A stretch of 26,509 nucleotides of DNA from a virus, in the IMG/VR virus record IMGVR_UViG_3300047564_000307, positions 1 to 26,509 of that record; one strand, 5' to 3'. Both the position numbers and the translations under genes were made by a program. Positions within the stretch are counted from its first letter, which is position 1. Each line of letters starts with the position of its first letter. Below the pieces are notes generated by a model. That model saw nothing but the letters and a program-made list of their open reading frames with translations. It did no database searches and had not been told where the DNA came from. Positions 9,646 through 16,205 of the stretch are shown piece after piece.

Positions 9646-9676
9646 CCTGTACGATATCCAGCAGACTTAGCTTCAT
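9638..9676 (-). pseudogene. Duplicated start of the tail adaptor gene upstream of the HNH gene
   Basis: ATG at 9676 with a CAGGA Shine-Dalgarno 7 nt upstream opens a 12-residue peptide, MKLSLLDIVQDG, then TAA. The first 11 residues match the adaptor protein start MKLTLLDIVQD except Ser for Thr. At DNA level 10 of the differences within the 11 codons are synonymous-type or in the Ser/Thr codon, so the copies are recoded rather than identical. The most economical reading is that this is the original 5' end of the adaptor gene, cut off by insertion of the HNH element, and that it now serves as a leader whose stop codon overlaps the HNH start (GATGGATAA). Confidence 0.75.
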
Positions 9677-9691
9677 GTTATGTCCTGAAAT

Positions 9692-9729
9692 AAAAAAGGG
9701 GTGGGAGGGATCACTCCCGCCGCACCCCT
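9692..9729 (-). terminator. Intrinsic terminator after the capsid genes
   Basis: Read on the minus strand: a GC-rich hairpin followed by TTTTTT. The outer stem is AGGGGTG (9729-9723) with CACCCCT (9703-9697); an inner stem CGGGAG/CTCCC-type pairing (9718-9714 with 9707-9703 region) closes a short loop; the six Ts are at 9697-9692. It lies 17 nt after the stop of the decoration-like gene and before the HNH/adaptor block. T7 has its main terminator at the corresponding place, just after the capsid gene, so partial termination here would raise capsid message relative to tail message. Confidence 0.85.
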
Positions 9730-9745
9730 AATGGGTTACTCGTTA

Positions 9746-10198
9746 TTAGACTTTGAGGTACTCAATAACGAATCGACCGGAGCCCTCGTTGATCGAACCG
9801 CCGGCTACACCGATTACAACCGTAGTCGTAGCGGTAATACCCGTCGAGAACGTACCCTTGAGAGCAGCAACAGCAAAGCCTACACCCTTAGCCGTACCGG
9901 AGATATCGGCACTGTCCGTACCGAGAGCCCCTTGACGACCAAAGGAGAGTGCTGCGCCTGCACCAGAAAGCGAGAGAGCCGTCTCTACTTCTACCCACGC
10001 ACGAAGCGGGAGGCAGTTGAAGAGGATCGTAGTGGGAGCGTTAATGCTGTCGTTGTTGATCTTGTCAGCAGAGAACTCTACCGCAAGATAATTCAACGCA
10101 CCTTCGTGCCCGCCCAGCGCACCGCGAGCCCCATCGGGGATCGAGATAGCGCCATAACGAGTGTTAACGCCAAGACCGGAGCTATTTTCTTTAGCCAT
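9746..10198 (-). CDS. Capsid decoration / head-fibre-like protein (150 aa)
   Basis: ATG at 10198 with a strong AGGAGG 8 nt upstream, 15 nt after the capsid gene stop. The protein is small, acidic-to-neutral, rich in Gly, Ala, Thr and beta-branched residues, with alternating hydrophobic patterns (GVGFAVAALKGTFSTGITAT) and no Cys-rich or enzymatic motif. A short Gly/Ala-rich beta protein right after the major capsid gene and before the terminator fits capsid decoration or cement proteins, which bind the assembled shell. No specific family is recognised, and a minor capsid role is equally possible. Confidence 0.55.
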   Translation of the reverse strand: MAKENSSGLGVNTRYGAISIPDGARGALGGHEGALNYLAVEFSADKINNDSINAPTTILFNCLPLRAWVEVETALSLSGAGAALSFGRQGALGTDSADISGTAKGVGFAVAALKGTFSTGITATTTVVIGVAGGSINEGSGRFVIEYLKV

Positions 10199-10213
10199 TG
10201 TGCATTCCTCCTA

Positions 10214-11176
10214 TTAAGCCGTCTTTACGGCATCGGATACAACAACGCCAAGGGTGTCCTTGCGCTGAAGACCCATGCCCCAACGAGCAGTGGTAAGGAA
10301 CTCATCACGCTGCCGATCCTTGTTCCGCTCACCCTCTACCTTCGGCTGTTGACGCCAGGCATTCATCACGGGCTTGCAGTTATCGTCCGCAATGCACATG
10401 AACAGGTTAGCAACACAAGTGGTGGAAGCGGATGCCGAACCATCAACCGAAGTGCCAGCCGCTACTTGCGGAAGCAGGTTGGAAGTCCAGATGTCCCAGC
10501 CGTGGATTCGCATAACGAACTGGTGCTCGTTAGCAAAGCCGTTCATCATTACTTCTTGGTACGCCGGATGACGATCAAGCTGCGAAGTGATGACTACTTT
10601 CTTCTGGAAGGTAGCAGCAACAACCGGATCAACAACAGCAACACGACCGAACTGCGGTACGTTCGCCTTATCAAAGGCAAGACGCATCGAGATCAAATCG
10701 TCCTCGCTCATCGTCCAGTTGGTGCCCGTAGCACGCTGGCGGTGTGCGAAACCGTTGACGAGGTTCTGGTTAGCAGCCGTCTGGCCATTGTAAGCCACTT
10801 GATAGAAGCGGCTCTCAAAGCGCTGCTGGATTGCACGGGTTGCCTCTTGGGCGCGTGCAGCCATCAGGGCCTCGATCTGCGAACCATCTTGACGAAGAAT
10901 ATCGGTTACGTACCAAGCATCGCCAATGTAATCGGTGATGGACAGGGTTACGTTGCCGGTTTCGATCGCGTTATAGATAAGAGGCGAATCCTCTTCTACT
11001 TCTTGAATCGTGGCCGTACCGATAGTTTTGATGTTCAGCGTCGAACCCGCACCGAAATCCGATACATCCCGATAGAAACCTTGGGGAAGGATCGCAGTCG
11101 GCAGGGTGCGAAGGATGAACTGGCTGTACTGCTGGGCTTCGATAAACGAAGGGGTATTCAGCGTATAGTTGGACAT
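10214..11176 (-). CDS. Major capsid protein (320 aa)
   Basis: ATG at 11176 with AGGAGA upstream, 12 nt after the scaffold stop. The order portal, small genes, scaffold, this gene, decoration protein identifies it as the major shell protein. Features fit an HK97-fold capsid of the T7-like/marine podovirus type: an N-terminal arm, a helix rich in Ala/Glu (IEALMAARAQEATRAIQQRF, near residues 121-140, the spine-helix position) and a C-terminal region ending in a basic segment and TLGVVVSDAVKTA. Codon use here is GC-richer than in most of the window (35 of 60 at 10321-10380), as expected for a highly expressed gene. No internal frameshift or second capsid form is apparent. Confidence 0.85.
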   Translation of the reverse strand: MSNYTLNTPSFIEAQQYSQFILRTLPTAILPQGFYRDVSDFGAGSTLNIKTIGTATIQEVEEDSPLIYNAIETGNVTLSITDYIGDAWYVTDILRQDGSQIEALMAARAQEATRAIQQRFESRFYQVAYNGQTAANQNLVNGFAHRQRATGTNWTMSEDDLISMRLAFDKANVPQFGRVAVVDPVVAATFQKKVVITSQLDRHPAYQEVMMNGFANEHQFVMRIHGWDIWTSNLLPQVAAGTSVDGSASASTTCVANLFMCIADDNCKPVMNAWRQQPKVEGERNKDRQRDEFLTTARWGMGLQRKDTLGVVVSDAVKTA

Positions 11177-11188
11177 AGTAGTCTCCTA

Positions 11189-11902
11189 TTATGCTAGTCC
11201 GAGTTCCTTATTCACTTCCTCTTTGACCTGACGGAAGAACCCGACAACATCCTTGGTGCTTGCGCCCCACATGATATTCTCTGGTGCCTTCACCTCAGTT
11301 GCCTTCGGAGAAAGAGCCTGCGTGTTTACCGTACTCTGTACGGAAGGAGCCGCCGCCCTCGTATCGAAGTAACCAAGAACTGCTTTAGGTGAGCGCGCAG
11401 CCAAGGCACCAAGTTCCGCTACGCTAAGACCGAGGTCATTAGCTTTTGCTTGAAGAGCATCTTGGACTTTATCTCCAAACTTCCCTTTAAGCGATTCAAG
11501 AACTTGTTCCCTATTCTGGCGTTCACGAAGAGCCTGTTCTCGTTTCTCCAGTACAGAGAGTACGATCTGCTCCTGATCCTCGACTTTCGGCATCGGGGCT
11601 TGGTCGGAACCCTTACCTTGTTCAAGGCGTTGAAGGAGTTGTTCCATCGTATCGACCTTCTTAGCGACCGTCCTGAGTTCAGCGTTCTCAGCCTCAATTC
11701 GCTGGATATGCTCCTGCGCTTTAGCTGCACCAATCAGTGCGTCCGCTACGGTCTTGTACTTAGGCTTTCCTTCAGGGTTGGTAATCGCTTGGAGGAACTC
11801 ACCGTATTCCGGCTTACCTTCTTGCTTTACCTGCGCTTCAACTGCCGGTTGGCTAGTCTCTGCCATCTGGGCGTTGGTCGTGCCCAAGAATTCTTCAGAC
11901 AT
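11189..11902 (-). CDS. Head scaffolding protein (237 aa)
   Basis: ATG at 11902 with AAGGA upstream. The protein is strongly charged, rich in Glu, Gln, Lys and Ala, with a predicted coiled coil from about residue 60 to 150 (IQRIEAENAELRTVAKKVDT, then LEKREQALRERQNREQVLES). It ends with a short segment (VGFFRQVKEEVNKELG) of mixed charge, as in scaffolds whose C-terminal helix binds the coat protein. It directly precedes the major capsid gene. In the family, scaffold guides procapsid assembly and then leaves. No protease domain is seen. Confidence 0.8.
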   Translation of the reverse strand: MSEEFLGTTNAQMAETSQPAVEAQVKQEGKPEYGEFLQAITNPEGKPKYKTVADALIGAAKAQEHIQRIEAENAELRTVAKKVDTMEQLLQRLEQGKGSDQAPMPKVEDQEQIVLSVLEKREQALRERQNREQVLESLKGKFGDKVQDALQAKANDLGLSVAELGALAARSPKAVLGYFDTRAAAPSVQSTVNTQALSPKATEVKAPENIMWGASTKDVVGFFRQVKEEVNKELGLA

Positions 11903-11904
11903 AT

Positions 11905-12162
11905 TTAATCCTTTCCTTGTAGGTCAATAATGCTTTGCACTTCCCGAAGCGCCCGAATATAACCGGACGCATCTGCTTGAAAGTACCCGAACCCTGCGAG
12001 TTCGTAGCATTTCGGCAGATTCCTTTCTGACTCTTTTTCCTTAATCTTTTCCTCAAGGATTCCGGTCAGAACCTCTAGAGCTTTGGCTGCTGAGACAACC
12101 TGGGACTTTCTGTCCGACTTGGCTTGATTGTCTCTAGCACCCTTGAACCAAACTGTTTTCAC
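11905..12162 (-). CDS. Hypothetical protein upstream of scaffold (85 aa)
   Basis: GTG at 12162 overlaps the stop of the preceding 45-aa gene as GTGA, and the stop lies 2 nt before the scaffold start, so it is part of a coupled string. The protein has an N-terminal basic patch, a central amphipathic helix (VVSAAKALEVLTGILEEKIK) and a C-terminal part with YELAGFGYFQADASGYIRAL. No family is recognised. Its location in the head block suggests a structural or assembly role, but the sequence alone does not show one. Confidence 0.65.
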   Translation of the reverse strand: MKTVWFKGARDNQAKSDRKSQVVSAAKALEVLTGILEEKIKEKESERNLPKCYELAGFGYFQADASGYIRALREVQSIIDLQGKD

Positions 12163-12296
12163 TTCTTAGCTTTTTTCTTCTTGGCCTTAGCCATTTTCAT
12201 TTCAGCCATCTCTTCTTTCATACCGCCACGGTACTTCTTACCTTTCATTTCTTTCATTTCTTCCTTTCCACCGTGCTTCATCATTTTCTTAGGCAT
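12159..12296 (-). CDS. Tiny Lys/Met-rich basic protein (45 aa)
   Basis: A short gene bounded by coupled overlaps on both sides: its ATG (12296) overlaps the stop of the preceding gene as TAATG and its TGA overlaps the GTG of the next. Of 45 residues, 17 are Lys and 9 are Met; there is an imperfect internal repeat, KEEMKEMKGKK and KEEMAEMKMAK, and the end is almost pure Lys/Ala (KAKKKKAKK). It has no hydrophobic segment. Similar short Lys/Met/Gly peptides are common near head genes of marine phages. A nucleic-acid or scaffold contact is plausible but unproven. Low complexity means automated annotation may miss it. Confidence 0.65.
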   Translation of the reverse strand: MPKKMMKHGGKEEMKEMKGKKYRGGMKEEMAEMKMAKAKKKKAKK

Positions 12297-12556
12297 TAGC
12301 AGTTCCACGCTCTGAGTGATTTATTGATCCTACTATCAGGATCACGTTTAGTTTTTTCGCTGGTAAGTTTGTCTTTCATGCCTTGCATACGAGCACAAAA
12401 GGATTTACGCCTACCAGCATCCTTCTTCGTCTTAGGATTAGGCGCAGGAGGTTTTAGATTACCTCCAGTAGCTTTGTTGTAAGAGGCTCGACCTTTGGCG
12501 TTCAATCCGCCTTTAGGGTCCTTGCCTTCTTTACGCTGCCATGCAGGAGAAGCCAT
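12296..12556 (-). CDS. Conserved small basic phage protein, DUF6321-like (86 aa)
   Basis: ATG at 12556 overlaps the upstream stop (TAATG). The N-terminus PAWQRKEGKDPKGGLNAKGR followed by ASYNKATGGNLKPPAP is the hallmark I associate with a family of small basic proteins in marine phages (DUF6321), continuing with a RRKSFCARMQGMK segment and an AW near the C-terminus. Function is unknown in the family. The protein is strongly basic and lies in the string of small genes between portal and scaffold. The family assignment is from memory of its pattern and should be read as probable. Confidence 0.7.
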   Translation of the reverse strand: MASPAWQRKEGKDPKGGLNAKGRASYNKATGGNLKPPAPNPKTKKDAGRRKSFCARMQGMKDKLTSEKTKRDPDSRINKSLRAWNC

Positions 12557-12810
12557 TACTTCATTGCTCCATTAGACTTCCTGCGGAACGAACGGTTCTT
12601 GCTGGGCGATTCCAACCTTGTGCCGTCCTTGTTGCTACCGCCTTTAGACAAGGCTTTCTTATGAGCAACATCCTTACCTTTACGATCTATATTTTTTTTA
12701 TCGTACTCTCGCCTGGCTCGCTGGCGTTCCATCCTATCTGGATGTTCTCCGCGTTCCTTTTGCTGCTTGTATTCTTTTTTGTATGGCCGAGGCTTGTTAA
12801 CATAAGGCAT
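12556..12810 (-). CDS. Small basic HNH-like protein, possibly degenerate (84 aa)
   Basis: ATG at 12810 with CGGAGA 8 nt upstream. The N-terminal half is highly basic (RPYKKEYKQQKERGEHPDR). The C-terminal half, DVAHKKALSKGGSNKDGTR then SPSKNRSFRRK, matches the minimal HNH-like pattern seen in small phage proteins (D-H-K-x-L-S-K-G-G-x-N ... N-R-S), with H50, N60 and N72. The usual DH pair reads AH here, so the metal site may be incomplete. Small HNH proteins near terminase genes can assist packaging in some phages; this one follows the portal. It is the first gene after the probable promoter at 12825-12853. Confidence 0.65.
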   Translation of the reverse strand: MPYVNKPRPYKKEYKQQKERGEHPDRMERQRARREYDKKNIDRKGKDVAHKKALSKGGSNKDGTRLESPSKNRSFRRKSNGAMK

Positions 12811-12824
12811 AGTTATAGTCTCCG

Positions 12825-12853
12825 ATTATCGCAGAATATAGTTGACGTGTCAA
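12825..12853 (-). promoter_or_regulatory. Probable sigma70-type promoter for the capsid module
   Basis: On the minus strand, TTGACA (12853-12848), exactly 17 nt, then GATAAT (12830-12825). The -35 is a perfect match and the -10 matches 5 of 6. It lies in the 39-nt gap after the portal gene, with the -35 overlapping the portal stop codon, one of the few gaps in this compact genome. Start of transcription would fall near 12818, so the SD of the first gene (12823-12820) would be upstream of it and that first gene would be read from longer transcripts or nearly leaderless; downstream capsid genes would benefit. No phage-type RNA polymerase promoter is recognised. Confidence 0.6.
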
Positions 12854-12854
12854 C
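12841..12854. repeat. Short inverted repeat over the -35 element
   Basis: GTTGAC and GTCAAC form 6-bp arms separated by 2 nt, overlapping the -35 hexamer and the portal stop. Such a site could be an operator or a coincidence of the TTGACA motif with its neighbour; the arms are too close for a stable RNA hairpin. Confidence 0.35.
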
Positions 12855-14640
12855 CAACTGGCATTCCGGGAGGCATTCCGCCCTGATCCGCAGCCATCAT
12901 TGCAGCATCCTCGCCTACAGCTTGCTCTTGAAGCACTGCGATGAGGCGCTGTTGCTCGGACTGCTCGATCAAAGCAATGTTGTCAGAGATCAACTGGTAG
13001 CGCTCAACACCGAAGAGATCCTCTGCTAGACGAGCCAACTGCTTGGACGATACGTGCGGAGCAATCAACTGACCAACAGGACTATTGAACAGTCCCGTAA
13101 GGTTCTGAATAAGCTGCTGTTGGCTGAAGAAGTGCCGTGCCCCTACAGGACGCAGTTTACCGTTAGCAGTGATGTTCTCCTTGGTTACCGTGCTGAAGAT
13201 CTGTGCGCCTAGTTCATCATCAAAGACTCGAACAATATCCGCTGCATCCATGTTCCTGCGGGAGATTTCCAGCATGGCATTCAGGATAGGCTCCAGCATC
13301 TCTACTTCAAAGTTCTGAATCTTCTCTTGGAAGATACGACCAGCAGCACTCTCCAAGGACTGGACCTCGTAAGCAGTCTTCTCGCCAGGAGTACGGATAC
13401 CCATAGCCTGCTTAGGTGCGCCTGCGTAGTCCTCCATTCGCTGTTCAAGAATAGCGATTTGTGTGTCCGCAGCCAGTGCCGTAGTGTCAGGCACAAGCAT
13501 AGTGACATCGCCTTCTACATCCATATGGATCTCAGCACCGGGAGCCCAGTCGAACTCCTCGATCTCTCCACGGATCTTCAGGGGAGGGAATGCAATCAAA
13601 TCGAATACGTCCGCCTTGATGTTCTCAAGGTGATCGATCCTGTACTGCATACCCACGAGATTGTGCAGCGGTCCCATGGCGTACAGGTTGTCAGGACGCA
13701 AGCGCCAACCAACGTGAGCTTTGGAACCCTTGGGGAACCAGCTAGGATTGACTTCCTTGCGGATTACTTTCGAGCGATCAATAACCGTAATGCAATGATT
13801 CCGCAGCAGAGTATCAGTGTTAGGATCATACAGGTCACCCTCGAATTCAATCAGTTCAACATACGGGGATTGGTAGTACTCGTACAGGTTACCAAATCCA
13901 TCAATGGTGTACCCAGCAGCTTTGTCGAAATCCTCAATGCTGTACTGGCCATTAGCAATGTCATGCCGGAACTTCATAGCTTTGGACAAAGCTTCAGCTA
14001 CCCAACCTTCGTTAGGAAAGTCCTCTGCCAGCGCCTTCAACTCCCCGAGGTTCATGATCTTCCGCGTCATCTTGGGGGAGTTCTTGAATGCAGAGGCTGC
14101 CGGATTGATCAGGATATCCAGAGGCGAGATCCGCATAACACGCGGACCCACATAACCCGGAATTATCTCCCCTGTGAGTTGATCCTCTTTGGTTTCATTC
14201 ACCCACTCAACATCCGCAAAAGCATTGCCGTAATCAATGTAGTCGTACAGAAGTTGAGAGATTGCAGTACGGAATCCACCGAGGCGAGTCTTGTTCTGCA
14301 TGTAGGATTCGATGGCTTCGCGCTTTGCTTTGGTAGCGTCATCCAAAGAGAAGCCTTCCCACTTCATCCACTGATCGTTAGGGAACAGAGCAGCCATGTA
14401 GTTAGCGTGCAGGTTATCCCGGATCTGGGTGAGCTTAGGCGTAGTTGTGCTGTTCCTCCAAGGAAGAGTCCTATTGGAAGTCTTGCTTGTATCCGTAGCG
14501 AACAGATAGTTCCTGAGTTCCTTCTGTTCCTCTACCCACGGCTTGCGCTGATTATGGAAGTCATTCCACATCATGTATATCTGACCAGCAAGGTTGTCCG
14601 GTCGAAGCTGATCCCTGAGTTGTGCTACATTACCTGCCAT
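12850..14640 (-). CDS. Portal (head-tail connector) protein (596 aa)
   Basis: ATG at 14640 overlaps the TerL gene end by 11 nt. The protein shows features of podovirus portals: an N-terminal helix with WVEEQKELRNYLFAT, the YDYIDYGNAFADVEW segment (near residue 120), a long helical region and the C-terminal part RTPGEKTAYEVQSLESAAGR followed by EKIQNFEVEMLEPILNAML, which I recognise from marine T7-like portals. It ends in a Met/Gly/Pro-rich tail (GGMPPGMPVG). Twelve copies form the ring at the capsid vertex for DNA entry and exit. Its size lies between T7 gp8 (about 536 aa) and larger portals. Adjacent TerL supports the call. Confidence 0.9.
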   Translation of the reverse strand: MAGNVAQLRDQLRPDNLAGQIYMMWNDFHNQRKPWVEEQKELRNYLFATDTSKTSNRTLPWRNSTTTPKLTQIRDNLHANYMAALFPNDQWMKWEGFSLDDATKAKREAIESYMQNKTRLGGFRTAISQLLYDYIDYGNAFADVEWVNETKEDQLTGEIIPGYVGPRVMRISPLDILINPAASAFKNSPKMTRKIMNLGELKALAEDFPNEGWVAEALSKAMKFRHDIANGQYSIEDFDKAAGYTIDGFGNLYEYYQSPYVELIEFEGDLYDPNTDTLLRNHCITVIDRSKVIRKEVNPSWFPKGSKAHVGWRLRPDNLYAMGPLHNLVGMQYRIDHLENIKADVFDLIAFPPLKIRGEIEEFDWAPGAEIHMDVEGDVTMLVPDTTALAADTQIAILEQRMEDYAGAPKQAMGIRTPGEKTAYEVQSLESAAGRIFQEKIQNFEVEMLEPILNAMLEISRRNMDAADIVRVFDDELGAQIFSTVTKENITANGKLRPVGARHFFSQQQLIQNLTGLFNSPVGQLIAPHVSSKQLARLAEDLFGVERYQLISDNIALIEQSEQQRLIAVLQEQAVGEDAAMMAADQGGMPPGMPVG

Positions 14641-16186
14641 ATGCTATTCCGCCCATTGTGGTCCCAAAGCCTCCGAACCGCTTGTTAAACAACGCAAGCC
14701 CGGAAGTATTCTTTACTTTCTCAGTTCGCTCTCGTGGCTTCTGAGCAATCTCTACGATACTGGCTAGAGTATCCACTACGTCATCATGCGCGGGTCTAGC
14801 CAGAAGGATCTCATCTTCCAGTACAGGGATGTACCCTCCACGGTAGTGCCACATTGCCTGCTGTTGGTACCGAGGTTCCAGCACCGCTGCAATGCGTTCT
14901 TCCTTTGAACCCTGGTTCCTGTTAGGCCTGTACTCATCGATCTTGAGAGAGACGCCTCCCTCTTTGAATCTCTGCTTCAGGTCATTCACAATGACTTGTT
15001 GGGCTGTTGTGACTTCTGCTCTGAGCTTCTTGAATTGCCACTTGTTGTACATACCCACGAGCCTATCGTAGTACTCGCTGATCTTATCGCTCTTGAAGCG
15101 GTCAATATCGAGTACATAGATATCGTTAGTGGCATCAACGCCAATGACAACGATAGCCGTATAATCGGATTTTTTTGATAGACTGAACGCAAAGTCAACT
15201 CCTGCGTATACGTTGAGTCGGTTCTCTTTGAAGAACCAAGTGCCTGCTACTTGCTTAAGGAACTTCTGATCGTAGTACTGGAACCGGGATCGATCCACTC
15301 GATTGGATTCAGGATCGTTAGGGTTATTGTAGTACTGTGCATAGAACTGAGTTTTGTCTGTGTACTCAGCATAGATCCTGGAGAGGATCTTACGATCAAA
15401 GCCAAAGCGTTTCCCGTCCGGCCTAGCTTCTCTGGGCCAAGTAAATACTCCATCAACCTCTACAACTTCTTCCATCATATCCCAAACTGGAATGTACTTA
15501 ACGATCTCATCTTTATCGTTATAGATGGCTTCCTCTTGATTGAGCCATACGCTGTACTGATCCGAGGGATGGTACCGAGTACCTGCTGCCTTAACCATTC
15601 CACCAGCGTTCTTAATAGAGGACATCTGGGACATGGCAGCAGCAGTCTTCCTACGACCTTCTTCGGTGTAAGCGTTGTCAGGAACTACTACGTCATCCGC
15701 TATGACTACATCAGCGTGCCAGCCTGTGGTGTTCGTAGTCAGGCCAGCAGTCCGGATCGTATTGTCCCGCACCATCTCTTTAGCCCGAGCAGGATGGTCC
15801 ACGTTAATAGCGGTTGTACTCCACTTGCTCCTGCGTCCTTCATCTTTATCCAGCATCTCAGGCCAGTACCTTTGGTACACTGGAGAATCGATAATGCACT
15901 TAATGGCATACAGCTGATCCTCTGCCAGTTGTGCAGTAGCCGAGATGTACAGGATCGTAGTCTCAGGATGCTTCGTTATCCACCAAGCGCACCATACTGC
16001 CAGACAGTGGGACTTCTGATGTCCCCGAGGAAGCATGATGAGTTGGTTGAGATCATTGCCTGAATGCTGCAAGAACTTGAATACCCGCTCATGGATCTCG
16101 CCATAGATCCGCATAGGGTTAACAAGTTTAGCAAAGGTACAGAGATCACTCTCTGCTGCTTCTCTCAGTTCCTGTTTAGTTGTCAT
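14630..16186 (-). CDS. terL: Terminase large subunit (518 aa)
   Basis: The packaging motor. The ATPase domain has a Walker A-type loop LPRGHQKS (residues 52-59), Walker B VVIADD (160-165) and a coupling motif GTRYHPSD (202-209). The C-terminal RNase H-like nuclease has YAGVDFAFS (D331), SDYTA (D341), RAEVT (E391) and HDDVVDTLA (D468, D469, D472) as likely metal ligands. All key positions are present, so it looks functional. The GHQKS form of Walker A resembles T7-like and related marine podovirus terminases. ATG at 16186 has no strong SD; it starts 19 nt after the tailspike stop. The small subunit is not adjacent but about 8 kb upstream. Confidence 0.95.
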   Translation of the reverse strand: MTTKQELREAAESDLCTFAKLVNPMRIYGEIHERVFKFLQHSGNDLNQLIMLPRGHQKSHCLAVWCAWWITKHPETTILYISATAQLAEDQLYAIKCIIDSPVYQRYWPEMLDKDEGRRSKWSTTAINVDHPARAKEMVRDNTIRTAGLTTNTTGWHADVVIADDVVVPDNAYTEEGRRKTAAAMSQMSSIKNAGGMVKAAGTRYHPSDQYSVWLNQEEAIYNDKDEIVKYIPVWDMMEEVVEVDGVFTWPREARPDGKRFGFDRKILSRIYAEYTDKTQFYAQYYNNPNDPESNRVDRSRFQYYDQKFLKQVAGTWFFKENRLNVYAGVDFAFSLSKKSDYTAIVVIGVDATNDIYVLDIDRFKSDKISEYYDRLVGMYNKWQFKKLRAEVTTAQQVIVNDLKQRFKEGGVSLKIDEYRPNRNQGSKEERIAAVLEPRYQQQAMWHYRGGYIPVLEDEILLARPAHDDVVDTLASIVEIAQKPRERTEKVKNTSGLALFNKRFGGFGTTMGGIAYGR

Positions 16187-16205
16187 TTATTGGATTAGTA
16201 AATAA

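Noticed and set aside
9701-11197. Open frame of about 498 codons on the plus strand
   Set aside because: It lies antisense to the capsid and decoration genes; product is Arg/Ser/Thr-rich without domain character, no SD, and the minus-strand genes are clearly real.
13327-14688. Plus-strand open frame of about 453 codons
   Set aside because: Antisense to the portal and to the end of the terminase gene; no recognisable domain and no ribosome binding site.
15251-16063. Plus-strand open frame of about 270 codons
   Set aside because: Antisense to the terminase ATPase domain, whose motifs are intact on the minus strand.
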